From an uncultured Muribaculum sp. (lineage in GTDB: Bacteria > Bacteroidota > Bacteroidia > Bacteroidales > Muribaculaceae), in the NCBI GenBank assembly GCA_910587665.1, contig CAJUMZ010000022.1:1-56451 (forward strand): a stretch of DNA of 56,451 bases, given 5' to 3'. The notes beneath the pieces were generated by a model. That model had not been told where the DNA came from, ran no database searches, and saw only the letters and a program-made list of their open reading frames with translations. The position numbers and the translations under genes are program-made. Each line of letters opens with the position of its first letter. Position 1 is the stretch's first letter. This document shows positions 9,094 to 18,731 of this stretch, piece by piece.

Positions 9094-10944
9094 TCACTTT
9101 ATCACCTTGTCGGCGGTCACTGTGCCATCCTTGTGGATGATGCGGCGCACATTGATACCTTCCGCAGGCTCGCTCAGCCTGATACCGTCAAGGGAGTAAT
9201 ACTCTATTGCCGTCACGGTCGACTCGACTGCCCCGGCTTCGATATTCTCGATGTCGGTGGTAGAGCCGGCATAGGCGGGATAATATTCCTCGAAACCGTC
9301 GATGGCGTCACACTGACCGCCATACATTATCTTGGTGACTATAGAGTTGAGATACACCTCAAGGTTGGTATACCATCCTCTTTCCGTGTCAAGCGTGTAG
9401 AGCGCGCCGTCGGCGGGGTCGTTGGGGTCAAGCCCGTTGGCGGTCTCCCATGCGTCGGGTATGCCGTCGCCGTCGGTGTCAAATCCGTCGGGGCGTGTCA
9501 CCTCCTGAAGGGGAGGGAAGCTTGCCGTCTTCGGCTCTTCCGTGCCGTTGGGGTCGTTGATGAAGTCGAGGATGCCCTTGGTGTTGGACTTGGCATATAC
9601 CTTGCCGTTTTTGTCCACATAGGCAACGTCGCCGTTGTAAGTCACCGTGCCTGTACGCGCCTCATCCATGTAGCGGGTGTCGACGGCGTCACGCACGAGG
9701 CTTGCGCCTGCATAGGCGAGCACCTTCTCGTAGGCGGTGGTAGCCTTGTGGGTCATCACGTCGCCCGCTTCGATGGGGGAGTCAAGCTTTATCTTGATGC
9801 AGTCCTTGCCGTTGATGTTGACATAGGTCTGATCCTCTCCATAGTAATGCTTTTCGTCGCCGCAATACTTTTCCCCGTCGCTGGTAAATGTGCCACCGTC
9901 AAATATGACGCCTTTCCAGTCATAGCTGTCAGGCTCCGACGCAGCAGTCACATAGTTGCCGCTGATATAATAGCGGCTTGTGTAGCCGGGGAACGGGTTG
10001 TCACCGCCGTTACCGGCGTCTGACACGGATATCTGGGTCACGCGGGTCTTGTTTTTGGTGCCCGGGCCTGCCTGGAAATAGTTGTTGACCATGTTGACAT
10101 ATCCGCCGCCGGGACCGCCATAGCATCCGTTGCCGTTGCCCCAGTTGTACATCACGCAGTTGCGGAAGTCGACACGCTCGGCCTGTATGGAATTCTGGTA
10201 CTTTGTCTTGTCATATCCGGTCCAGTTGTAGCGCGCGCCGTTGAAGCGTGGTGCGCGGTTCTGGATGTGGGTCAGGTAATTGTGGTGGAATGACGCGTCT
10301 TTGCCGCCCCATATTCCGCCATAACTGTGTGCGCCCTTGGAGTGACCGGGGTTGGCAAGTCCTTCGCCGATCGTACACCACTGCATCGTGAAGTTGCGGT
10401 TGTCGTAGAATGAGGCTACCTCGTCGATGCTCCACGAGAATGAGCAGTGGTCGATGATGATGTCATGGCGTCTTCTGCCCCATGTCGCGTCGGCTCCGTC
10501 ATTGACGTCAATCACCTGCGAGCGGCGGCTGCGGATAAATCTCACGATCACATTGTCGCAATTGCCGAAATAAAGGGTGAAGTAGCGTAGGGTGATACCG
10601 TCGCCCGGTGCTGTCTGTCCGGCGATGGTAGTGTTGGAGCTGACGTTAAGCTGACACCTCAGGTCGATGTAGCCCGACACGTCAAACACTATCGTTTTCG
10701 GCCCCGACTGGCTCATGGCCCAGCGGAGCGACCCCTCGATCGGATCCTCCACCGGATAGAGCGCACTCTTGCTGTCGGTGTTATAGTCCTTCAGGTTTGT
10801 CACGTGAATCACTTTGCCGCCCCTGCCGCCTGTAGTGTATCGGCCGAAGCCTTCGGCTCCCGGAAACGCGGGCGCTTTTTCCTGTGCGGTCATCCCTCCC
10901 GAGAGAAGCAGGATGACTCCCGTTGCAAGTAAAGATCTTTTCAT
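9094..10944 (-). CDS. Secreted PL1 pectate lyase (second copy)
   Basis: Same architecture as the neighbouring PL1: signal peptide, AFPGAEGFGRYTTGGRGG, IDHCSFSWS, GHSKGAHSYGGIWGG, HIQNRAPRFN, a DTDGDGIPDAWE calcium segment and a C-terminal tail after a DIENIEAG motif. The reading frame is open up to 11001, but I place the start at 10944 (MKRSLLATG), giving 616 aa. A -7 box at 10991-10998 would put the RNA start downstream of the earlier codon, and the shorter form has a clean signal peptide. The two lyases differ in detail, so they may prefer different methylation patterns or chain lengths. Confidence 0.92.
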   Translation of the reverse strand: MKRSLLATGVILLLSGGMTAQEKAPAFPGAEGFGRYTTGGRGGKVIHVTNLKDYNTDSKSALYPVEDPIEGSLRWAMSQSGPKTIVFDVSGYIDLRCQLNVSSNTTIAGQTAPGDGITLRYFTLYFGNCDNVIVRFIRSRRSQVIDVNDGADATWGRRRHDIIIDHCSFSWSIDEVASFYDNRNFTMQWCTIGEGLANPGHSKGAHSYGGIWGGKDASFHHNYLTHIQNRAPRFNGARYNWTGYDKTKYQNSIQAERVDFRNCVMYNWGNGNGCYGGPGGGYVNMVNNYFQAGPGTKNKTRVTQISVSDAGNGGDNPFPGYTSRYYISGNYVTAASEPDSYDWKGVIFDGGTFTSDGEKYCGDEKHYYGEDQTYVNINGKDCIKIKLDSPIEAGDVMTHKATTAYEKVLAYAGASLVRDAVDTRYMDEARTGTVTYNGDVAYVDKNGKVYAKSNTKGILDFINDPNGTEEPKTASFPPLQEVTRPDGFDTDGDGIPDAWETANGLDPNDPADGALYTLDTERGWYTNLEVYLNSIVTKIMYGGQCDAIDGFEEYYPAYAGSTTDIENIEAGAVESTVTAIEYYSLDGIRLSEPAEGINVRRIIHKDGTVTADKVIK

Positions 10945-10990
10945 GCTTTTACGGTATTTTGATTTAATTTTTTGCTTTGGTTTATCAATG

Positions 10991-10998
10991 CAAATATA
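10991..10998 (-). promoter_or_regulatory. -7 box for the PL1 pair
   Basis: TATATTTG on the minus strand, a perfect TAnnTTTG, about 47 bases before the ATG at 10944. The -33 region is weak, which suggests need for an activator. It decides the start codon of the second PL1 gene. Confidence 0.6.
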
Positions 10999-11074
10999 CA
11001 AAATAGATAATGTAGCGCCCTTGAATATTGTACAAAATAGGTGTACTTTTAACTATCCGAGCCTGTAAATAGCA

Positions 11075-11105
11075 GCGTCAGAATGCCTCCACGGCATCCT
11101 GACGC
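11075..11105 (-). terminator. Hairpin after the GH28 gene
   Basis: On the minus strand GCGTCAGGATGCC pairs with GGCATTCTGACGC (13 bp, one G-U pair). The plus strand has an A-C mismatch at that place, so the fold favours leftward RNA. No real T-run follows, so it could be a weak terminator or a 3' stabiliser. Confidence 0.6.
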
Positions 11106-11186
11106 CTGATCAACCTTAATTTATCAACCTTTATGTCAAATTTTCCAATTTCCCTGACAACCCGACAACTCGACAACTTGCCAACT

Positions 11187-12596
11187 CTAAATCTTTCCCC
11201 CGTTGATGCGGAGGTTCACGAGCCTTATGTCGTCGGTGTTGCCCTTGATGGAGTTTCCGCCGGTGGCCACCCCGTCAAAGTCACAGTCCTTTACCTCTAT
11301 ATTATATACGTTGCATTCATCTTCGAGAGCCTCGACCATCACGCCGTACTTGCTCTTCTTGCAATTGACCTTCTCCAGATACACGTTTCTCACCGTCGGG
11401 TTGAATCCGCGCTGACACACCTCTTTCGGCTCATACACGAGGTTGATTTTCAACACCGATTCGCCACACTGGCCCACTTCAACATTGCGCACGAAGATAT
11501 TCTCGATCACGCCGCCGCGGCAACTGTTGGTCTTGATTCTCACCACGCGGTCAAGGTCGGGGGAGTCCATCACACAGTTTTCCACGAAAAGGTTGCGGTA
11601 GCCGCCCGATATCTCAGAGCCTACCACCACGCCGCCGTGACCGTTTTTCATCCGGCAGTTCCTGACGATGATATTCTCGCTCGGTATGTTCCATGTCCTG
11701 CCGTCGCGGTTTCTGCCGCTTTTGATGGCTATGCAGTCGTCGCCCGTGTCAAAGAAGCAATCCTCGATCAGCACGTTCTTGCACGATTCCGGGTCGCAGC
11801 CGTCGCCGTTGGGTCCGTCGTTCTGTATATGCACGCCCCTTACGGTCAGGTTCTCGCACATCAGCGGATGTATCACCCAGAAAGGCGACCTTAGCAGCGT
11901 AACGCCCTCGATCAGCACATTCTTGCACTTCACCGGGTTGACAAGCTGCGGGCGCATGCCGTAGCCCTCGCCGAGCACACGCTGCTCCACCGGAGTCGCT
12001 TTCTCGTTCCACTCCTGAAGGAGCGGGCGGCCTATCTTCTGCGAGATGATGCCGTCGGTATACCCGTAGTGTGGCTTGCCGCACATCTTCCACCAGTTGT
12101 CGTTGTGAGCGCCGCCGTCAACGGTGCCCTTGCCGGTCAGGGCTATGTTTTCCTGCTCGCAGGCATATATCAGCGGCTGGTAATTATAACAGTCCATGCC
12201 CTCCCAGCGCGTCAGCACGAGGGGATACTCCTTGGTGTCATCGGTGAAAAGTAGTGTGGCGCCCTCTTCGAGATGCAGGTTTACGCCGCTCAGCAACGTT
12301 ATCGGTCCCGTCAGCCATTCGCCGGCGGGTACTATCACCCTGCCGCCACCCTCTTCCGAGCACTTCTTTATTACATTATTAATAAGCTCTGTGTAAAGAT
12401 ACCCCTTCGTATCGCTCCGCTTCCCGTAGTCGAGGATGTTGTAATCCTTGTCGCGAAATGTCGGCGCCTTGATCTGCGCCTCCGTGGCGGGGTAAAGTTC
12501 ATTCCACGCCTGTGCGGGCGTAGGGGCGTTTTCCGAGCCAAAAGCCGCAAGAATGTTAAATAAAAATGCTGTGATAAAAATTGACACTTTTTTCAT
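11187..12596 (-). CDS. Secreted GH28 polygalacturonase
   Basis: This 469-aa enzyme should hydrolyse alpha-1,4-galacturonosyl bonds. It has a signal peptide (1-20) and a beta-helix with all GH28 motifs: NGDGCDP with D268, TGDDCIAIKSG with D286 and D287, GHGGVVVGSE with H320, and RIKTNS. One Asp acts as general acid and the others activate water. Homologues in pectin PULs are often exo-acting on oligogalacturonides. The gene is divergent from the pectin susC and has its own promoter. A hairpin separates it from the PL1 pair downstream. Confidence 0.95.
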   Translation of the reverse strand: MKKVSIFITAFLFNILAAFGSENAPTPAQAWNELYPATEAQIKAPTFRDKDYNILDYGKRSDTKGYLYTELINNVIKKCSEEGGGRVIVPAGEWLTGPITLLSGVNLHLEEGATLLFTDDTKEYPLVLTRWEGMDCYNYQPLIYACEQENIALTGKGTVDGGAHNDNWWKMCGKPHYGYTDGIISQKIGRPLLQEWNEKATPVEQRVLGEGYGMRPQLVNPVKCKNVLIEGVTLLRSPFWVIHPLMCENLTVRGVHIQNDGPNGDGCDPESCKNVLIEDCFFDTGDDCIAIKSGRNRDGRTWNIPSENIIVRNCRMKNGHGGVVVGSEISGGYRNLFVENCVMDSPDLDRVVRIKTNSCRGGVIENIFVRNVEVGQCGESVLKINLVYEPKEVCQRGFNPTVRNVYLEKVNCKKSKYGVMVEALEDECNVYNIEVKDCDFDGVATGGNSIKGNTDDIRLVNLRINGGKI

Positions 12597-12614
12597 GGAT
12601 TTTCAAAAATTTAG

Positions 12615-12633
12615 TATATTTGCAACAAATATA
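12615..12633. promoter_or_regulatory. Palindromic pair of -7 boxes; promoter of GH28
   Basis: TATATTTGCAACAAATATA is a perfect 19-bp palindrome made of two TATATTTG boxes facing each other. The minus-strand box (12626-12633) lies 29 bases before the GH28 ATG and is the likely GH28 promoter. The plus-strand box could fire toward susC with a leader of about 200 nt. Confidence 0.55.
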
Positions 12634-12782
12634 GTGCAACTCCCCAAGAACGACCTTAAATAAATATCAATTAAGAGTCACTTTTTGTCGAGCCATGAAA
12701 AATATCGTGAAAATCAGTGTGTGAAACTTAAAAATCCATTAATATCAACAAAAATTTACCCTTAGGCTAATATACCGATTAT

Positions 12783-12790
12783 TATATTTG
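12783..12790 (+). promoter_or_regulatory. -7 box of the pectin susC operon
   Basis: TATATTTG lies 32 bases before the susC ATG. No TTTG or TTG is placed 19-21 bases upstream, which fits activation by a PUL regulator. The 226-bp GH28-susC gap holds this and the palindrome at 12615. Confidence 0.6.
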
Positions 12791-12822
12791 CATTGAAAAT
12801 TTTTTAATTATTAACAATTCAC

Positions 12823-15800
12823 ATGAAAGACATTATTCACCAATCATCTGTCTACCGACCCCCCTATGAGTCGGCTGCGACAAAAAGTCGCAAGCAATGG
12901 TTGCGCTTCGCCCCCGCAGGGATGTGGAAAGCGTTGTTGCTTCTTCTCGTGCTATGTATTGAATTGCCTGTCTTCGGTCAGAACATCCAGGTCACCGGAA
13001 ATGTTCACGACGAGGCCGGTGAGCCGATCATTGGCGCTTCTGTTATCGTCGTGGGTGCCACTACAGGTGTCGCCACCGATTTCGACGGTAACTTTGTCCT
13101 TAATAATGTACCCGCGAATGGAAAACTGAAAGTGACCTACATCGGCTACAATCCCGCCGAGGTCAGCATCAAGGGCCAGTCAAACATCGACGTGACCCTC
13201 GTCGAAGACTCCCAGGTCCTTGACGAAGTCGTCGTTGTCGGCTACGGTACTGTAAAGAAATCCGACCTGACAGGTTCTGTCGGTTCTGTAGATACTGAAA
13301 AACTTAACGCAAAAGGTGCTCCCTCCATTCTTGAGAACCTTCAAGGTACGACCCCGGGTGTCAATATAACCAAGTCGACAGGTCGTGCTAATGGAGGAAT
13401 CAGCGTGGAGATTCGTGGTAAATCCTCAATTAATTCATCTACATCTCCTCTTTATGTAGTAGATGGTGTTATGTGTGATGATATCGATTTCCTTAATCCT
13501 CAGGATATCGAGCGCATCGACGTGCTTAAGGATGCCTCTTCTACGGCAATTTATGGTTCGCGTGCTACCGCAGGTGTAATTATGGTTACAACCAAAAGTG
13601 GTTCTAATGTTAACAAGGGAACAAGAGCATCGATTACCTATGATGGTTACTATGGCGTAACTAAAGCAGCCCGCATGCCTGACTTTATGGAAGGAGAAGA
13701 GTATTATTATTATCGTATTAGCAAGTTCACAGAACCGGTCTGGGCTGTGGCTAATTTGTCTCCTCAGACATCTTATTGGATGAAACCGGGTTCTTATGGT
13801 CTTGGTCAGGCGTTGCTTCAAAAAGAAGGAAAGAATTATCAGTCGGAATATGTTTTGAAGGGACTTCTCGCTGAGGATAATACATATGATTGGCCTTCGC
13901 TTGTCACCAAGAATGGTCATCAGCAGAACCATTATGTCGCGATCAGTGGCGCCAGCGACTCTGCCAACTATCATTTTGGTTTAGGCTATAATGATGAAGA
14001 TGGATTGTATGAGGGAGATAAGCAGACGACTATAAGTTTCAAGGGTTCTGTAGATGCCCGAGTTAATAAGGTTATCCGTGGTGGTTTCAATTTTAATATG
14101 GCATATATCCGCAATGGATATGCTTATGATGAGGCTATTAAGCAGGCTTACCGTGTAAACCCATTCATGCAACCATTTAAAGAGGATGGCTCGATTCAGC
14201 ATTTCCCTGGGAATAAAGCTACTTTTGGAACCGATGAACATCAGTTTTCTGATTTCATCAATCCTCTTGACCGCATGAAAAATCAAACTCATAAGCGTAA
14301 AACATATCGCTTGCTTGGAAATGTCTATCTACAGTTTGATATAATAGATGGACTTTTCTTGAAGACAACATTTTCTCCGACATATTCAAACTATCGTGAT
14401 GGCGCATTCTTAGGATATACAAATCCTGAGACGGGTTATACATATGAAGATAAAGAAGCGTCAAATACTGCAACTATAAAGAATTCAACTGGTCTTGGTT
14501 GGACTTGGGATAATATGGTCAATTTCGAGCGTACATTTAATCGTGACCATTCTGTAGGTTTCATGGGCCTTATATCCTTAATGAGAACAAAATCAGAGTC
14601 GTCTCAGATAAATGCAGTCGATGTTATTGAGAATACTGATTGGTGGAATGTTGGCTCTGGAGATTCAAAGCAAACAACTGTAAGTTCGGGCTTTTCTACC
14701 CGAAGTATGCTTTCTTATGCGTTGCGTTTAAACTATGGATTTAAGAATCGTTACTTACTTACCGCTACAATGCGTTGGGATGGTTCTTCTAAATTTGCTG
14801 ACGGCTATCGTTGGGGATCTTTCCCTTCCGCAGCTGTTGCGTGGCGTATTAGTGAAGAGTCTTTCCTGCAAAAAGATTGGCTTAATAATTTGAAACTTCG
14901 TCTCAGCTACGGTGTGACCGGTAATAATAAGGGCGTTGGCGACTATGCTACTATTGTTGGCATAGGCGGACCGGTTTACTATCCTATAGGTGATAATAAT
15001 TACATTCAAGGCTTTTATCCTAATGGTATTGTCGACACTTCTCTTGCCTGGGAAAAATCCCATGAGTTCAACATCGGTCTTGATTTCGGATTCCTTCAAA
15101 ACCGTATTAACGGTAGTATTGACTGGTATCAGAAGGATTCTAACGACCTTCTGCAGGAAGTTAAATTGCCATTGGAATCGGGTGGAGTAAAGATGAACAC
15201 AAACATTGGTAAGGTTCGGAATCGTGGTATTGAGGTTGCACTTACAACTGTAAACATAGATACTCGCGATTGGCAATGGACTACGACTTTTACATTTGCC
15301 CATAATAAAAATAAGGTAAAAGAAATTGACGGTGTTAGTGATAAATTTCTCAACGGTGATGAGTCTACCGGTAATTTCTTTATAGGATATCCTGTCAATA
15401 ATGCCTATGGTTATGAATGGGTAGGAGTTGTCTCGGATCGGGACATGGTTGTTCCTGATAATGCCGTTGTCGCTGAAAAAGGACTCGTTCCCGGAACAAC
15501 AATGAAAGAGTACGACTACTACAATACATGCTACGGACTTATTGAAGGCCAGCCTATAATTAAAGATGTTAACGGGGACGGTATCTTTGATGAAAATGAT
15601 ATGAGGATTTGGTCATCCGATCCTAAGTGGACAGGTAGTTTCTCCTCAAACTTAAATTATCGTCTTCCAAAGAATGGAGGTGATATAGACTTCTCGTTCT
15701 CGCTTTATGCAAAACAGGGTTATACTGTTTCCTCTTCATTTATGGGCGGTGACTATTATGACTTTCATGACCGCGGTCGCGGTAAGATGATGGTTGATTA

Positions 15801-16209
15801 TTATATCCCTGCCGGTACATTGATTGACGCAGATGGAATTCGCCCGGATGGTACATTTATTAATCCTGTATATCAGACGGAGACTCATTATGGTAAATAT
15901 CCTTATCCGAATGCCGGCACAGGCGATGGTATTGGTGCTGCCGAATCATATTACCAAGGAAAGCAAGGTGGTCGTCGTTTTTGTGACGCTTCTTTTGTGA
16001 AGGTAAAGAATATTACTCTTGGGTATTCTTTCTCAAAGAATCTTCTTAAGCATATTGCATGCCAGAACCTTCGAGTCTATTTTACTGTAACCAACCCGTT
16101 TGTATGGACCAAATACGAGGGCTTTGATCCCGAGTGGGCTTCGGCAGCAGAGAAAAATGATGGCCCGAGTACTATTACTTATCAGGTCGGTGCAAGCATT
16201 AAATTCTAA
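12823..16209 (+). CDS. SusC-like TonB-dependent transporter (pectin PUL)
   Basis: This 1128-aa outer-membrane importer probably moves oligogalacturonides into the periplasm with its SusD partner. A long n-region precedes the hydrophobic core LLLLLVLC and a cleavage site near FGQ (about residue 53). A carboxypeptidase-regulatory-like domain (about 55-125) has GASVIVVG. Next comes the TonB-box region LDEVVVVGYGT, the plug with IRGKSSIN and LYVVDG, then the barrel ending in VGASIKF. Met34 is an alternative start. Bases up to about 13.4 kb look like the flanking genes, while the rest is AT-rich with T/A-ending codons. This suggests a recombination junction inside the gene. Confidence 0.95.
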   Translation: MKDIIHQSSVYRPPYESAATKSRKQWLRFAPAGMWKALLLLLVLCIELPVFGQNIQVTGNVHDEAGEPIIGASVIVVGATTGVATDFDGNFVLNNVPANGKLKVTYIGYNPAEVSIKGQSNIDVTLVEDSQVLDEVVVVGYGTVKKSDLTGSVGSVDTEKLNAKGAPSILENLQGTTPGVNITKSTGRANGGISVEIRGKSSINSSTSPLYVVDGVMCDDIDFLNPQDIERIDVLKDASSTAIYGSRATAGVIMVTTKSGSNVNKGTRASITYDGYYGVTKAARMPDFMEGEEYYYYRISKFTEPVWAVANLSPQTSYWMKPGSYGLGQALLQKEGKNYQSEYVLKGLLAEDNTYDWPSLVTKNGHQQNHYVAISGASDSANYHFGLGYNDEDGLYEGDKQTTISFKGSVDARVNKVIRGGFNFNMAYIRNGYAYDEAIKQAYRVNPFMQPFKEDGSIQHFPGNKATFGTDEHQFSDFINPLDRMKNQTHKRKTYRLLGNVYLQFDIIDGLFLKTTFSPTYSNYRDGAFLGYTNPETGYTYEDKEASNTATIKNSTGLGWTWDNMVNFERTFNRDHSVGFMGLISLMRTKSESSQINAVDVIENTDWWNVGSGDSKQTTVSSGFSTRSMLSYALRLNYGFKNRYLLTATMRWDGSSKFADGYRWGSFPSAAVAWRISEESFLQKDWLNNLKLRLSYGVTGNNKGVGDYATIVGIGGPVYYPIGDNNYIQGFYPNGIVDTSLAWEKSHEFNIGLDFGFLQNRINGSIDWYQKDSNDLLQEVKLPLESGGVKMNTNIGKVRNRGIEVALTTVNIDTRDWQWTTTFTFAHNKNKVKEIDGVSDKFLNGDESTGNFFIGYPVNNAYGYEWVGVVSDRDMVVPDNAVVAEKGLVPGTTMKEYDYYNTCYGLIEGQPIIKDVNGDGIFDENDMRIWSSDPKWTGSFSSNLNYRLPKNGGDIDFSFSLYAKQGYTVSSSFMGGDYYDFHDRGRGKMMVDYYIPAGTLIDADGIRPDGTFINPVYQTETHYGKYPYPNAGTGDGIGAAESYYQGKQGGRRFCDASFVKVKNITLGYSFSKNLLKHIACQNLRVYFTVTNPFVWTKYEGFDPEWASAAEKNDGPSTITYQVGASIKF

Positions 16210-16228
16210 TATTTAAATCTGAAATACA

Positions 16229-18061
16229 ATGAAATTATATAAATATTTAAGTATTGCCGCCTTGACTTGTCTTCCGCTCACAGGATGTAGCGACTTCCTT
16301 GAGGCTGATAATAAGTCAGCTGCTAATGTTGACGGAGATAGTTTCCTCTCTGGAGACCCTTCTGCATTTCGTCCGGTAATGTATGATTCTTTCCGTTTTT
16401 TTGCCAATGAGATTGCATTGCATGAGGAAGCAACTGACTTGTATTTTGAGTCTGCTACCGGTGACGGTTATGGTGAGTATCTCTTTAATATAGAAGATGG
16501 AGGGATTGCTTCATATTATCAGAATGCATATAAAGCCATTAATAATGCAAATGGATTGATTCATTATGCCGGTGCTAATTCTGATCTTGGTTATGAAGGT
16601 AGATTCTTCCGTAATCTCGGATACTATTATTTGATACAACAGTTTGGAGGAGTCCCTTACATAACAAATTACATTCAATCATCAAGCCGAAATTACCCTC
16701 GCACTGATTTAGGAGAGTTATATGGCGCTATGATTGCAGATCTCACTGATTTGTACGATAATTCGACTCTGCCTGCTTCTGATAATACCGGTGCAGTTGT
16801 TACAAAGCAGGCTGTTGCAGCATTGCTTGCAAAAACAACTCTATCTGCGGCGTGGGATCTTGATACAACTCTTGATGATGCTGTGAAAGGTACGTATACC
16901 GTTAATAGTACTACTCGTTTTGAAGAAGCTGCCCAATGGGCAGAAAAAGCTATCAATGGCGTTCAACTTACAATGCCTTTTGCTGACAAATGGTCGCCTA
17001 AAAATCAGAAAAATGCTGAGATGATTTTTGCAATGCAATATTCGCGTGCCGGTTTCCCCGGTGATGCTTCAACGGGTGGTCACAGTATGCAGAATCAATA
17101 TATGGTTATGTATGGAAACTGTGTGCAATCGGGTCTTAAAGGAACTCCTTCCGGTGGAAAACATCGTCAGAGCTATAAATCAACACGTTTGTTTGAAAAG
17201 GGTGATGAACGATGGACCGGTACTTTTATGCAAACATTTTATAATGCTCCGCTTGATGGAACCAATGCAACGTGGAAAACTGAAGGTTATATGGCGGTTT
17301 ATAATTGTTCTGCTGCTGATCTGAAAAAGAAAAGGATAGCTCTTAAGTTCTATCCGTCGACGACTACTCAGGCTGAGGCTCTTGCTGATCTTGAGACCTT
17401 GACTTCTCAGACGAAGAAGCCTAAGTCGAATGAAAAGTTTGGCTACAAGTCGCCCTTTGCTGCGATAGTTAATTATCCTTCTGTGACTATATTTGAGTTT
17501 AATGAAGATGGTACGGTTGCTGAGCCGAAATCGGAGCGTTATGCTGATTGGTTCGTGGGACAATATCATGGAGTATGTGTTAAAAAATATGATGATCCTG
17601 AGTCAGATAATGTTACCCAGAAAAATTGCTACCGTAATATTCCGATTTTCCATGTCAGCGACATGTATCTAATAGCTGCGGAAGCATATCTTCTTGCCGA
17701 GAAAGAAGGGGATGCTTTAACAAAGATTAATGATGTGCGTAAGCGTGCTAAGGTCACTCCTTTGTCTTCTTTCGGAAGTTATAACCCACAATATGACACT
17801 CCATCAGGATTTAATGCCGGTCCTATAGACCAAATCCTTGATGAGCGTGCTCGTGAGCTATATGCAGAGCGTACTCGTTATGAAGACCTTAGACGCACGA
17901 AGCAGTTGGTTAGATATAATCTGAATTTTAGCCGTACAATTTCTTCTGTTTCTCAAATGAGTAATGGAAAAGGAGAAATAAAATGGTATCGCCCTATTCC
18001 GAGCTCTGAGATAAACACCAATACTGCTATGTCGGCAGAGGATCAGAATCCGGGATATTAA
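16229..18061 (+). CDS. SusD-like surface glycan-binding lipoprotein (pectin PUL)
   Basis: This 610-aa RagB/SusD protein has lipobox LTGC with C20 and begins CSDFLE, typical for SusD. It carries TPR-like helices and the C-terminal signature ILDERARELYAERTRYEDL. It should form the lid of the SusC transporter and bind pectic oligosaccharides. It begins 19 bases after susC, and is entirely AT-rich in codon choice, unlike the GH28, PL1 and uxa genes of the same locus. Confidence 0.95.
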   Translation: MKLYKYLSIAALTCLPLTGCSDFLEADNKSAANVDGDSFLSGDPSAFRPVMYDSFRFFANEIALHEEATDLYFESATGDGYGEYLFNIEDGGIASYYQNAYKAINNANGLIHYAGANSDLGYEGRFFRNLGYYYLIQQFGGVPYITNYIQSSSRNYPRTDLGELYGAMIADLTDLYDNSTLPASDNTGAVVTKQAVAALLAKTTLSAAWDLDTTLDDAVKGTYTVNSTTRFEEAAQWAEKAINGVQLTMPFADKWSPKNQKNAEMIFAMQYSRAGFPGDASTGGHSMQNQYMVMYGNCVQSGLKGTPSGGKHRQSYKSTRLFEKGDERWTGTFMQTFYNAPLDGTNATWKTEGYMAVYNCSAADLKKKRIALKFYPSTTTQAEALADLETLTSQTKKPKSNEKFGYKSPFAAIVNYPSVTIFEFNEDGTVAEPKSERYADWFVGQYHGVCVKKYDDPESDNVTQKNCYRNIPIFHVSDMYLIAAEAYLLAEKEGDALTKINDVRKRAKVTPLSSFGSYNPQYDTPSGFNAGPIDQILDERARELYAERTRYEDLRRTKQLVRYNLNFSRTISSVSQMSNGKGEIKWYRPIPSSEINTNTAMSAEDQNPGY

Positions 18062-18082
18062 TAAAAATTAAATGATTTTGAG

Positions 18083-18667
18083 ATGAAAAATATATTTAAA
18101 AGTCTTGCTTTTGCAGCAATGATCGCTTTGGCGCTTTCTTCTTGTAAGGATGAGGCTGAGATTCCTGAAAGAGGTAATCCTATTAATCCGGAGAAAGAGG
18201 CGGCTGCTACATATGAAGGCACTTGGACATTTGTAAGTAAAGTAGATGCTGTTGAAACAACGACTACTTACAATGGTAAATTAATTGTTTCCGAGGGAGA
18301 ATATCCTTATACGGTAAAGGTTAAGCTTGATTGTCCTCAACTTGTAGCTGAGGCCCCCGAATATGCTCCACCTGTGGCTTTTTCCGATGGGTTGCAATGT
18401 GCGGCAAATATAACTAAATTATCTTCCGGAGTGTTGAATTATTACAATTCTCTTCCTGAGAATGCGTTTAGTTATACTCGGGAACTTGTTGGCGTTATTG
18501 ATGGAAAGATAACTATAGTACCTGTAGTTTCTCCTTTTTATGGTAAAATTACTCCTGAAGGAAAAATTGATTACTATATGCAATATTCTTATAAAGATGA
18601 AGTATCTGACTTTTTCCCTGTGGAGTATACTCTTACTTACCGCTTTAATGGTGTGAAACTAAACTAA
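18083..18667 (+). CDS. Lipoprotein of unknown function in the SusE/F position
   Basis: I do not recognise this 194-aa protein. It has a signal peptide with lipobox ALSSC (C20), then KDEAEIPERG. The remainder alternates short strands such as TYEGTWTFVSK and IDYYMQYSYKDE, suggesting one beta-sandwich or barrel of about 150 residues. The place after susD suggests a small surface glycan-binding or accessory lipoprotein. It begins 21 bases after susD and shares its AT-rich composition. Confidence 0.75.
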   Translation: MKNIFKSLAFAAMIALALSSCKDEAEIPERGNPINPEKEAAATYEGTWTFVSKVDAVETTTTYNGKLIVSEGEYPYTVKVKLDCPQLVAEAPEYAPPVAFSDGLQCAANITKLSSGVLNYYNSLPENAFSYTRELVGVIDGKITIVPVVSPFYGKITPEGKIDYYMQYSYKDEVSDFFPVEYTLTYRFNGVKLN

Positions 18668-18677
18668 TTTAAATATC

Positions 18678-18705
18678 TTGTGACCCGGATTTTGCCGGGT
18701 CACAA
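18678..18705 (+). terminator. Intercistronic 11-bp hairpin
   Basis: TTGTGACCCGG pairs perfectly with CCGGGTCACAA around a 6-nt loop. No T-run follows. It sits between two co-directional genes 64 bases apart, so it may be a partial terminator or RNA processing/stability element that sets different levels for the genes on either side. Confidence 0.6.
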
Positions 18706-18731
18706 TAATACTAACTTTAAATCATAAAAAA

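Noticed and set aside
10945..11001. N-terminal extension of the second PL1
   Set aside because: The 19 extra residues are lysine-rich, would bury the signal peptide, and lie at or upstream of the predicted RNA start.
11140..11186. GACAAC-like short repeats
   Set aside because: Copies are short and irregular, with no repeat-spacer regularity. Not a CRISPR or a clear tandem array.
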